A stretch of 10,345 nt of DNA, taken from assembly GCA_003445735.1 (NCBI GenBank), contig DMCR01000018.1, positions 1-10,345 on the forward strand, in the 5' to 3' direction. Below, piece by piece: positions 1 through 6,571 of this stretch. The DNA is from Cryomorphaceae bacterium (GTDB lineage Bacteria; Bacteroidota; Bacteroidia; Flavobacteriales; Schleiferiaceae). The position numbers were made by a program, and so were the translations under genes. Positions within the stretch are counted from its first letter, which is position 1. Every line of letters begins with the position of its first letter. The notes below the pieces were generated by a model, which was not told the origin of the DNA, made no database searches, and was given only the letters and a program-made list of their open reading frames with translations.

Positions 1-1138
1 CGGGGTCATGATCAATCAACATGGCCTCAAACCAAGCTGCCCCATAGCGCCAGTCCAGGTGCAGGTCGTGGACCAAATAGGAGGCCACATTCTGGCGACC
101 TCTGTTGCTCATAAACCCTGTAGCAGCCAATTCTCTCATGTTCGCGTCCACCAATGGATCTCCCGTGGTACCATTTTTCCACATCTCGAAATGCTTGTTT
201 CGAAAGTTCTTCTTTGGCTTGGCCGGTTGCAGCCCGCCCTGCAAGAATAAATCTCGTCCATACTTTCGCGCAACCCATTGGAAATACTCGCGCCACAACA
301 GCTCGAAATACAGCCAATAGGTGCTTTCGTTTGAGGTTACTTGGTGTTCGAATCGCTTAATTTCGGCATATATCTCTCTCGCGGAAAGACAGCCCAAGGC
401 CAAGAAAGCCGAGAACTTTGAACTGAAATCTGCTCCAAGCATGCCGTTGCGCGTTTCTTTATAGGTTTTAATATGTTCCGAATCCCAGAGATAATGGTCT
501 AACCTGTCCCAAGCTGCTCTTACCCCGCCTTGAAATGGATGGGCACTGCGCTCGTCCAAACAAGCATGGATGGTTGGGGTCCACGGTATGCATGGTATTG
601 GACAAGGGGTCAGTGTTGGCTCGGGCAATACCGCTGCCGGCTGCGAATATTTTTCCAGTTTTTTGCGAAACGGGGTGAAGGATTGGGGTAAATCGGCCAA
701 TTCAAAAGGTAATTTGTGCTGCTCAAAAAGCGTACGCTCCTCTAACCAATTCGTCTCAATATTGCGCTCCGCCGCCCAGCGATCTACGGCCATTTCTTCC
801 ATTTGCTCGTTATACGCTGGTTCCTTCGGACCGACAATAGCATCCACCTCATTAATGGCGGCCAACGCGCAGATGCGCTCCACGATGGTACCCTCGTTCT
901 CGTCCACCAACAGGCTGCTGCCTTGTGCTTCCATTAGCTGGCCTAGGGATGCTACACTTTGCGCAACGAAAGCTTGCTTGTGCTCGCCCCAAGGGAAATT
1001 GCCGGTGGGGTGCTCTGCATTTGGGGTGGGATATAAGTAGACCGGAATGACCTGATCGTAATGCTGATAGGCTTGGTAGACCGGAGCATTATCGCTCAGT
1101 CTGAGGTTGTTTCGGAACCAAAGAAGACAAGTTTTCAT
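1..1138 (-). CDS. DASH-family cryptochrome / photolyase (C-terminus cut by window edge)
   Basis: The reverse strand reads open from ATG at 1138 to base 1, giving 379 residues with no stop. The C-terminal end, probably about 50 residues, lies outside the window. The start MKTCLLWFRNNLRLSDN is the usual opening of the photolyase N-terminal alpha/beta domain. Residues 226-250 (YKETRNGMLGAD, then FLALGCLSAR) and 335-353 (RELAATGFMSNRGRQNVAS) match the FAD-binding helical domain in its DASH form; ELLWREYF lies at 279-286. DASH proteins bind FAD, usually with a folate antenna, and repair cyclobutane pyrimidine dimers in single-stranded or looped DNA; some may also signal. The start is 6 bp after the stop of the upstream iron-sulfur photolyase, so the two are probably co-transcribed. 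No Shine-Dalgarno sequence precedes the ATG. Family assignment is very secure; repair versus signalling role is not visible. Confidence 0.95.
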   Translation of the reverse strand, partial: MKTCLLWFRNNLRLSDNAPVYQAYQHYDQVIPVYLYPTPNAEHPTGNFPWGEHKQAFVAQSVASLGQLMEAQGSSLLVDENEGTIVERICALAAINEVDAIVGPKEPAYNEQMEEMAVDRWAAERNIETNWLEERTLFEQHKLPFELADLPQSFTPFRKKLEKYSQPAAVLPEPTLTPCPIPCIPWTPTIHACLDERSAHPFQGGVRAAWDRLDHYLWDSEHIKTYKETRNGMLGADFSSKFSAFLALGCLSAREIYAEIKRFEHQVTSNESTYWLYFELLWREYFQWVARKYGRDLFLQGGLQPAKPKKNFRNKHFEMWKNGTTGDPLVDANMRELAATGFMSNRGRQNVASYLVHDLHLDWRYGAAWFEAMLIDHDP

Positions 1139-1144
1139 AGGAGG

Positions 1145-2662
1145 TTAGAGGTTTTCCAAATGATCGTGGATCCACCGAGCGCGCTTGCGAAGAGCGACTT
1201 TATCGGCTTCTTTCATCTTGTTTAATGTCCTATAAACCATTCCAATACGGGGATTGTTCCCTAATTGGTCCTCGTTTCTTTCATAAAAATCCCAGTATAA
1301 GGCGTTGAACGGACAGCTGTCCTTCTCTGCCCGGGTTTTTCGGTCGTACGGACAATGAGCGCAGTAATCGCTCATCTTGTGGATGTAGTTCGCCGAACTT
1401 ACATAGGGTTTAGTCGCAATCCATCCCCCGTCGGCAAACTGACTCATGCCCCTAGTGTTGGTGATTTCGACCCATTGGAAGGCATCTATGTAAATGCCCA
1501 GATACCAACGATCTACCTCACTTGGGTCAATACCGGCCAAAAGCATGAAGTTTCCAGTGATCATCAATCGCTGAATGTGGTGGGCGTAGGCGTGGTCCAA
1601 GCTTTGGCCAATGCTTTGCTTAATGCATTCCATCTTGGTCTTGCCCGTCCAAAACCACGAGGGTAGAGGTGTGCTATGGTTGAAATAGTTCAAATTTTCG
1701 TAATCCGGCATGGCCATCCAATAAGCTCCTCGCATGAATTCTCGCCAGCCTAAAATTTGACGTATGAAGCCTTCAGCAGCATTGATAGATACTTCGTCGC
1801 GCTCGTGGTAGGCCCGTTCCACTTCTTGACACACCCAGAGGGGATCGATCATCTTTGTGTTAAGGGCAAAGGAGATTCGACTATGATACATGGCCCATTG
1901 ATTGCGGGCCATGGCATCTTGAAAATCTCCAAAGAATGGTAAGTCGTGTTGAAGCCAGTAGTGGAAGATGCCCTTGGCTTGTTCCGGTGTGGTTGGCCAA
2001 TAGAAATGTTTGGGGTCGCCTGAAGAACCTATGGTGGGGATACTCTCTTTTTGAATATCCTTTAAAACGGCACTGACATCAGTATTAGGGAAGTATCGGG
2101 GAGGGATACTGTGTCCCTTTGGTAGGGCTTTACGGTTGCTGGCATCGTAGTTCCATTTGCCTCCTAGGGGTTGGTCACCTTGCATGAATATGCCCGTGGA
2201 TTTACGCATTCTACGGTAGAAGCTTTCCATGAGGAGAGTCTTCTTTCCGGAGAATTGGGCTTTAAAATCTTCTACATCTGCAATGAAATGCTCGCTACTG
2301 CATACCTCGATTTGAAGTCCAATCTTCCTTAAGCTAAGCAAATGTTCTTGCACTCTGTATTCATCGGGTTGTTGAATTTCGATGCATTTGGTGTTGAGCT
2401 GCTTACAAAGTTTTTGTAAGTTTTCCCCTAAGGATGGTAGGGTCTGATCTAGGCTGCCGTAATGCACCTTGTGCCCTTGAGCCTGTAATTCTGTTGCAAA
2501 GGCACGCATACCCGCGAAAATTCCCAGGACTTTTTGAATGTGGTGGGGTGCGTAGGTGGCTTCATCATAACATTCGAAAAAAGCATAGGTAATATTGTCG
2601 AATTGTTCTGAGAACCAGGTATGTTGTCTATTGAGCTGATCGCCCAAAATGAGCCGAACCAT
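1145..2662 (-). CDS. Iron-sulfur (6-4) photolyase, FeS-BCP / PhrB family (cryptochrome/photolyase-related protein)
   Basis: This 505-residue protein opens with MVRLILGDQLN, typical of the photolyase-related N-terminal domain. It carries four cysteines at C346, C434, C437 and C450. Their spacing (88, 3, 13) equals that of the 4Fe-4S ligands of Agrobacterium PhrB as I recall them (C350, C438, C441, C454). With the same offset of four, H361/H362 fall on the PhrB active-site histidines, and W338, W386, Y387, Y420 and Y426 fall on or near its electron-transfer aromatics. ITNTRGMSQFADGG (400-413) is a family hallmark. These enzymes use FAD, a DMRL antenna and a 4Fe-4S cluster to repair (6-4) photoproducts with light. 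All the known key residues appear intact, so activity is expected. It leads a two-gene unit with the DASH gene. A C7 tract sits 3 nt before the ATG, and no Shine-Dalgarno sequence is seen. Confidence 0.95.
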   Translation of the reverse strand: MVRLILGDQLNRQHTWFSEQFDNITYAFFECYDEATYAPHHIQKVLGIFAGMRAFATELQAQGHKVHYGSLDQTLPSLGENLQKLCKQLNTKCIEIQQPDEYRVQEHLLSLRKIGLQIEVCSSEHFIADVEDFKAQFSGKKTLLMESFYRRMRKSTGIFMQGDQPLGGKWNYDASNRKALPKGHSIPPRYFPNTDVSAVLKDIQKESIPTIGSSGDPKHFYWPTTPEQAKGIFHYWLQHDLPFFGDFQDAMARNQWAMYHSRISFALNTKMIDPLWVCQEVERAYHERDEVSINAAEGFIRQILGWREFMRGAYWMAMPDYENLNYFNHSTPLPSWFWTGKTKMECIKQSIGQSLDHAYAHHIQRLMITGNFMLLAGIDPSEVDRWYLGIYIDAFQWVEITNTRGMSQFADGGWIATKPYVSSANYIHKMSDYCAHCPYDRKTRAEKDSCPFNALYWDFYERNEDQLGNNPRIGMVYRTLNKMKEADKVALRKRARWIHDHLENL

Positions 2663-2710
2663 AGAGGGGGGGTTTTAGGCATAACCCGTCGGAAAGTCGA
2701 AAGTTCAGGC

Positions 2711-2739
2711 AAAAAAAAAGGAGCCAATTTCTTGGCTCC
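2711..2739 (-). terminator. Rho-independent terminator after the lipoprotein gene
   Basis: Read on the minus strand, an 8-bp perfect stem (GGAGCCAA / TTGGCTCC, at 2739-2732 and 2727-2720) closes a GAAA tetraloop and is followed at once by nine T residues (2719-2711). This is a textbook intrinsic terminator. It would end transcription coming from the lipoprotein gene about 160 bp upstream, and so separate it from the photolyase pair that starts at 2662. The A-tract on the other side of the stem also gives partial bidirectional character, but no plus-strand gene ends nearby. Confidence 0.88.
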
Positions 2740-2753
2740 GTACCCCTAACCTA

Positions 2754-2773
2754 ATTCAAAGTTGCCTTTGAAT
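2754..2773 (-). other. Stem-loop with GNRA tetraloop in the 3' untranslated region of the lipoprotein gene
   Basis: On the minus strand an 8-bp perfect inverted repeat (ATTCAAAG / CTTTGAAT) encloses GCAA, a stable GNRA-class loop. It lies 14 nt before the terminator hairpin, so the transcript would end in two consecutive short stem-loops. No poly-T follows this one, so it is not itself a terminator. It may stabilise the 3' end, bind a protein, or belong to a small RNA processed from the 3' untranslated region. The structure is plain in the sequence; any function is inference. Confidence 0.55.
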
Positions 2774-2899
2774 AGTCCTAAATATATAAAGATTTTATTT
2801 CCCGACTCACTCTCGGTCTAATTTGATACAAGAAATCTACGTAATCCAAAGAAATTAAGTCTAAATACTCACAGAATAAGCCTCGTAAACACAAAAGAC

Positions 2900-3484
2900 T
2901 TACAAGTAAATCTTGAAGCTTTCCATCACAGCGTCCAAACAACTTTGTTTGTCCAACGCAAAAGAGTCGATGGGACAGGGCATTTGAAGTTCCAAAAATA
3001 ATCCGTTGCTCAAGGTATCCCGTAGCATCAACTTGTGTGCAATGATGTATGGAAAGGGTTCCTGCTCGTAATACCCGTAGTTTACCAACCAATTTTCTAC
3101 AGTGTCTTTTTTTAAGGTCTTCCAACTGTCGCGTCGGGCAAACTGTAGATTGATGAACTCCTGCGCTTGGGTCTGCTCTTTAACGGAAACGTAAGATCCC
3201 ACGCGTTTGAAAGGGTGGACCTTCAGCACAATACTGGCGGCGCTGTCGTCTGTGAATCGCGCGGCTTCGTAATAGTTGAAGTTTTGCTTGCCAAATTCCG
3301 GCATTCTGACTTGCCAATCATACCCTAATTGGAATGCGAAATCAATATTCGGCATGGCGTAGTACTGCGCCTGCTCGAAGTTAAAAGTATATCGCGCACT
3401 CAAGTCACAGGATTTTTGTTCCGAGGAAGTTCCACAGCTTGCAAGCGCCGTGGCAAACAATATTGATTTTATCTTCGCATTCAT
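2900..3484 (-). CDS. Small lipoprotein of unknown function
   Basis: This 194-residue protein begins MNAKIKSILFATALASCGTS. It has a short basic n-region (K4, K6), a hydrophobic stretch, and the lipobox LASC with the lipidated cysteine at C17. It is therefore exported and anchored in a membrane, probably the outer or inner membrane of a Gram-negative cell. The mature part has cysteines at 26, 170 and 182; the last two could form a disulfide. It is rich in aromatic residues, has no transmembrane segment, and ends MESFKIYL. That ending and the mixed strand/helix pattern faintly recall MOG1/PsbP-like domains, but I do not recognise the family. It is divergent from bshC with only 12 bp between start codons, and is followed by a structured 3' region with a terminator, so it is probably monocistronic. 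The signal peptide supports that it is real. Confidence 0.85.
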   Translation of the reverse strand: MNAKIKSILFATALASCGTSSEQKSCDLSARYTFNFEQAQYYAMPNIDFAFQLGYDWQVRMPEFGKQNFNYYEAARFTDDSAASIVLKVHPFKRVGSYVSVKEQTQAQEFINLQFARRDSWKTLKKDTVENWLVNYGYYEQEPFPYIIAHKLMLRDTLSNGLFLELQMPCPIDSFALDKQSCLDAVMESFKIYL

Positions 3485-3491
3485 AAGTTTA
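3462..3491 (+). promoter_or_regulatory. Possible Bacteroidota-type promoter for bshC
   Basis: ATTG at 3462-3465 and TAAGTTTA at 3484-3491 are spaced 18 nt apart. This resembles the Bacteroidota sigma-A pattern TTTG-N19-TAnnTTTG with one mismatch in the -7 box. Transcription would start at or within a few bases of the bshC ATG at 3497, giving a leaderless or nearly leaderless message. The elements overlap the first codons of the divergent lipoprotein gene, which is unavoidable given the 12-bp gap. The match is imperfect, so this is a candidate only. Confidence 0.3.
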
Positions 3492-3496
3492 TCTAA

Positions 3497-5026
3497 ATGA
3501 TTCTAGAAAGTATTCTTCATGAGGACTCACCAGTCCCTTCAAAAATAATGAAGGACCTCATAGCTGGCGGTACATTTCTGGAATCAATTGCCAAGGTTCC
3601 CTACCATTGGGAAAGCTTTGCCGACCAAGCCCGTGCGCAGCAGGGATATTCTTCCGAGACAAGGGAAGTGGTGGCCCAAGCATTTGAACGTCAAAATCCC
3701 GATCTCAGTCCTTCGGAGGAATCATCGCTCCTGGCGTTTCGCGATGGTGCGCTGACCATTACCACCGGGCACCAGCTCATGGTTTGTGGAGGTACGGTGT
3801 TCTTCGAAGCCAAGGTTTTAGGGGCGGTAGCCCTGGCAAGAGCTGCTAAGAAGGAATTGGGACAGGATGTCGTTCCGGTCTTTTGGATGGCGAGTGAAGA
3901 TCATGATTTTGAGGAAATTGCCTCTTTTCGAATAGGCGAGCACCAGTTCACTTGGAAACAGCCGGATGCAAAAGGCCCAGTGGGATATTTACCTACGCAA
4001 GATTTAGCTGACCAATTATCTTCTTGGCTCGAACAAGTACCGTTGAACGATACACAGAGAAAATTGGTCCAACCTAGACTTCAGGCGTACAAACAGGGTA
4101 AAAATCTTGCGGAAGCGACGCGTCAATGGGTGCGACAGTGGGCCGAAGGATTAGGACTCTTAGTTATAGACGGTCAGGATTTGGCGCTCAAAGGGCAAGC
4201 CGCTCCACTTTGGACGGCGGAGATGAACGGTCAGTACTCTAAACTTATTCAAGAGCAAACAGATGCCATTGTCGCACAGGGGTATAAGGCCCAAGTATTT
4301 CCTCGAGAAATCAACCTGTTTGACCTGCGCGATGGCAATCGTAAACGCTTCGAACAACCCGACCCGGAGTGTCCGTATTTTTACATCAGTCCCAATGCCT
4401 TGATGCGTCCACTATACCAGGAGTGGCTGTTGCCTAATCTGGCTTATGTTGGAGGTGGCGGTGAGTTGGCCTATTGGCTTCAACTTGGCAGTGCGTTCGA
4501 AGAATCAGGTCGTCCCATGCCTGTGCTGTATTTACGTAATAACATTATCATCCAAGATTCTAAGCTCACCAAAGACTTGAAAAAACTGGGTATTTCCTTG
4601 CCCGAGTTGCTCGCTACAAATGGAGAGGAGCTCAAAGGCGAATTATTGGGTAAAAGTACGGTATTACAGGCCGAAGGAGAGTCGCTCCAAGCTCCGTTAA
4701 TTGAGGTTATTGACCAATGGAATGCGTCGCTATTGGAGCGTTACCCTGAGTTGCAACAACACGCTTCGGCCTTGAAGGTCAAAATGGAAAAATTGGCCCA
4801 ACGTACTTCAGAAATTAGGTACCGTACGCAGAAACGTCGTCATGAAGAACTCATGCGCAGTGTCGACCGAGCCATGCATGCCGTATACCCTGGGGACGTG
4901 TTTTGGGAACGCCGTGCTTCCTACGTGGATTTTGTCGGAATTCTAGGTCAAGATCCGCGGGATACTATGGTTGAAAACATGTCAACAATAAAGGCCGGAA
5001 CCATAGTCATACAGCCAGATTTTTAG
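3497..5026 (+). CDS. bshC: Bacillithiol biosynthesis cysteine-adding enzyme BshC
   Basis: This 509-residue cytoplasmic protein matches BshC, the enzyme thought to add cysteine to glucosamine-malate in the last step of bacillithiol synthesis. Visible family motifs are TGHQ (90-93), VPVFWMASEDHDFEE (126-140), FPREINLFDL (268-277), MRPLYQ (303-308) and GGGGELAYW (319-327). A long charged helical region at about 405-465 fits the coiled-coil arm of BshC. The C-terminal segment is more diverged. The length is near the usual 520-540. The ATG at 3497 is preceded in frame by a stop at 3494, so no longer start exists, and the N-terminus aligns with the family. It leads a run of closely packed plus-strand genes, with guaA 15 bp on. 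bshA and bshB are not in the window. Bacillithiol is the main low-molecular-weight thiol in many Bacteroidota, which fits the peroxiredoxin downstream. Confidence 0.95.
   Translation: MILESILHEDSPVPSKIMKDLIAGGTFLESIAKVPYHWESFADQARAQQGYSSETREVVAQAFERQNPDLSPSEESSLLAFRDGALTITTGHQLMVCGGTVFFEAKVLGAVALARAAKKELGQDVVPVFWMASEDHDFEEIASFRIGEHQFTWKQPDAKGPVGYLPTQDLADQLSSWLEQVPLNDTQRKLVQPRLQAYKQGKNLAEATRQWVRQWAEGLGLLVIDGQDLALKGQAAPLWTAEMNGQYSKLIQEQTDAIVAQGYKAQVFPREINLFDLRDGNRKRFEQPDPECPYFYISPNALMRPLYQEWLLPNLAYVGGGGELAYWLQLGSAFEESGRPMPVLYLRNNIIIQDSKLTKDLKKLGISLPELLATNGEELKGELLGKSTVLQAEGESLQAPLIEVIDQWNASLLERYPELQQHASALKVKMEKLAQRTSEIRYRTQKRRHEELMRSVDRAMHAVYPGDVFWERRASYVDFVGILGQDPRDTMVENMSTIKAGTIVIQPDF
3540..3547 (-). 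promoter_or_regulatory. Candidate -7 element for the lipoprotein gene, inside bshC
   Basis: The minus strand reads TATTTTTG here, an exact match to TAnnTTTG. A start site a few bases on would give a leader of about 50 nt before the lipoprotein ATG at 3484. I see no convincing TTG-type -33 element at the proper distance, so this could be chance in AT-rich coding sequence. Confidence 0.28.
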
Positions 5027-5029
5027 TGG

Positions 5030-5037
5030 TATTTTTG
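5030..5037 (+). promoter_or_regulatory. Candidate -7 element immediately before guaA
   Basis: TATTTTTG matches the Bacteroidota -7 consensus TAnnTTTG exactly and ends 4 nt before the guaA ATG at 5042. It occupies the 15-bp gap after the bshC stop. If used, it would yield a leaderless guaA message on top of read-through from bshC. No clear -33 TTG lies about 19 nt upstream, which lowers confidence. Confidence 0.35.
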
Positions 5038-5041
5038 TGCA

Positions 5042-6571
5042 ATGCAAGAAACCATTTTGATCCTCGATTTCGGCTCTCAATACACGCAGTTAATTGCGCG
5101 TCGCGTTAGAGAACTAAACGTCTATTGTGAAATCCACCCGTTTAATAATCCGCCTGCCCTTACTCAGGACATTAAAGGTGTGATTCTCAGCGGTTCTCCG
5201 TACAGTACTTTACAAGAGGATGCTCCTCAGTTTGATTTGAGTAATATCAAAGGAAAGCTGCCCTTACTCGGCGTGTGTTACGGTGCTCAATACATGGCGC
5301 TAGTAGGTGGGGGTCAGGTGGCTCCTAGTGAAATACGAGAGTACGGAAGAGCAAACCTCAGTGAAGTAGATGTATCTGCGGATTTATTCCAAGGAGTGGG
5401 AGCCGGATCACAGGTTTGGATGAGCCATGGAGATACCATCATGGAATTGCCCGCAGATTTTGAAGTCATTGCCTCAACACATGATGTTCGTGTAGCGGGA
5501 TATAAAGTAAAAGACGAAGCCACCTACGGTATTCAGTTCCACCCGGAAGTATATCATAGTACAGACGGTGCTCGGTTATTGAAGAACTTCTTGTACGATG
5601 TAGTTGGTGTGAGCGGGGATTGGACCCCAGCGCATTTTGTCGATGAAACTGTGGCTCAACTCAAAGCACGTTTAGGCGATGACAAAGTCGTTCTTGGACT
5701 TTCAGGTGGTGTAGATAGTTCTGTCGCTGCCATGCTTTTACACAAAGCAATTGGGGCGAATTTATATTGTATTTTCGTTAATAACGGCCTGCTCCGCAAA
5801 GACGAGTTCACCCAGGTATTGAAACAGTACGAAGGGATGGGCCTAAATGTAAAAGGTGTAGATGCTTCGGATCGATTCTTAGATGCACTAGCAGGTATTG
5901 AAGAGCCAGAGGCCAAGCGTAAAGCCATCGGACGAGTGTTCATTGAAGTATTTGACGATGAAGCACATATGATTGAGGATGTGGTTTGGTTAGCACAGGG
6001 CACCATCTACCCAGATATCATTGAAAGTATTAGTGTGAAAGGTCCGTCTGCGACCATTAAGTCACACCACAATGTGGGGGGGCTGCCAGATTTCATGAAG
6101 TTGAAAGTAGTTGAGCCGTTGAAGAGCTTGTTCAAAGATGAGGTTCGCAGAGTGGGGGCTTCTATGGACATGAGTGCAGAATTGCTGGGACGTCATCCCT
6201 TCCCAGGCCCAGGTTTAGCCATTCGTATCCTCGGAGATATCACGGCTGAAAAAGTGCGTATCCTTCAAGAAGTAGATTACATTTTTATCAATGGATTGAA
6301 AACAGAAGGACTTTACGATAAAGTTTGGCAAGCAGGTTGCATACTCTTACCTGTGAACTCAGTAGGAGTGATGGGAGATGAAAGAACCTATGAAAAAGTT
6401 GTAGCGCTTCGTGCGGTAGAAAGTACGGACGGTATGACGGCAGACTGGGTACATCTTCCCTATGAATTCCTGGCGAAGGTCAGCAACCAAATTATTAATA
6501 AGGTGAAAGGAGTGAACCGTGTAGTGTACGACATCAGCTCCAAACCACCGGCCACCATTGAATGGGAATAA
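5042..6571 (+). CDS. guaA: GMP synthase (glutamine-hydrolysing)
   Basis: This 509-residue cytoplasmic enzyme converts XMP to GMP using ATP and glutamine, the last step of de novo guanine nucleotide synthesis. The N-terminal class-I glutamine amidotransferase domain (about 5-190) shows the nucleophile C79 in LLGVCYGAQ and the H167/E169 pair in IQFHPEV. The ATP pyrophosphatase domain follows with the PP-loop SGGVDSS (221-227). The C-terminal dimerisation domain has HPFPGPGLAIRILG and ends in the invariant KPPATIEWE. Domain order and length are normal and all catalytic residues are present. It sits 15 bp after bshC and overlaps the LysM/PBP1 gene by 10 bp at its 3' end, so it is probably part of one operon. 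No Shine-Dalgarno sequence is present; a -7-like octamer lies just upstream of the start. Confidence 0.98.
   Translation: MQETILILDFGSQYTQLIARRVRELNVYCEIHPFNNPPALTQDIKGVILSGSPYSTLQEDAPQFDLSNIKGKLPLLGVCYGAQYMALVGGGQVAPSEIREYGRANLSEVDVSADLFQGVGAGSQVWMSHGDTIMELPADFEVIASTHDVRVAGYKVKDEATYGIQFHPEVYHSTDGARLLKNFLYDVVGVSGDWTPAHFVDETVAQLKARLGDDKVVLGLSGGVDSSVAAMLLHKAIGANLYCIFVNNGLLRKDEFTQVLKQYEGMGLNVKGVDASDRFLDALAGIEEPEAKRKAIGRVFIEVFDDEAHMIEDVVWLAQGTIYPDIIESISVKGPSATIKSHHNVGGLPDFMKLKVVEPLKSLFKDEVRRVGASMDMSAELLGRHPFPGPGLAIRILGDITAEKVRILQEVDYIFINGLKTEGLYDKVWQAGCILLPVNSVGVMGDERTYEKVVALRAVESTDGMTADWVHLPYEFLAKVSNQIINKVKGVNRVVYDISSKPPATIEWE

Noticed and set aside
27..317. 96-codon minus-strand open frame
   Set aside because: It is out of frame within the DASH gene; the correct frame gives the conserved FAD-binding segment across the same bases.
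570..1040. 156-codon plus-strand open frame
   Set aside because: It lies antisense to the DASH cryptochrome gene, whose minus-strand translation matches family motifs throughout; the plus-strand product has no recognisable features.
2740..2899. tRNA or known structured RNA in the intergenic region
   Set aside because: No cloverleaf, T-arm consensus or riboswitch core was recognisable; only the two short stem-loops near the terminator stand out.
2778..3125. 115-codon minus-strand open frame overlapping the lipoprotein gene and extending past its stop
   Set aside because: Most of it is an alternative frame of the lipoprotein gene, the tail past 2900 is low-complexity AT-rich sequence, and there is no family resemblance or start signal. 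A frameshifted extension was considered, but the lipoprotein ends normally.
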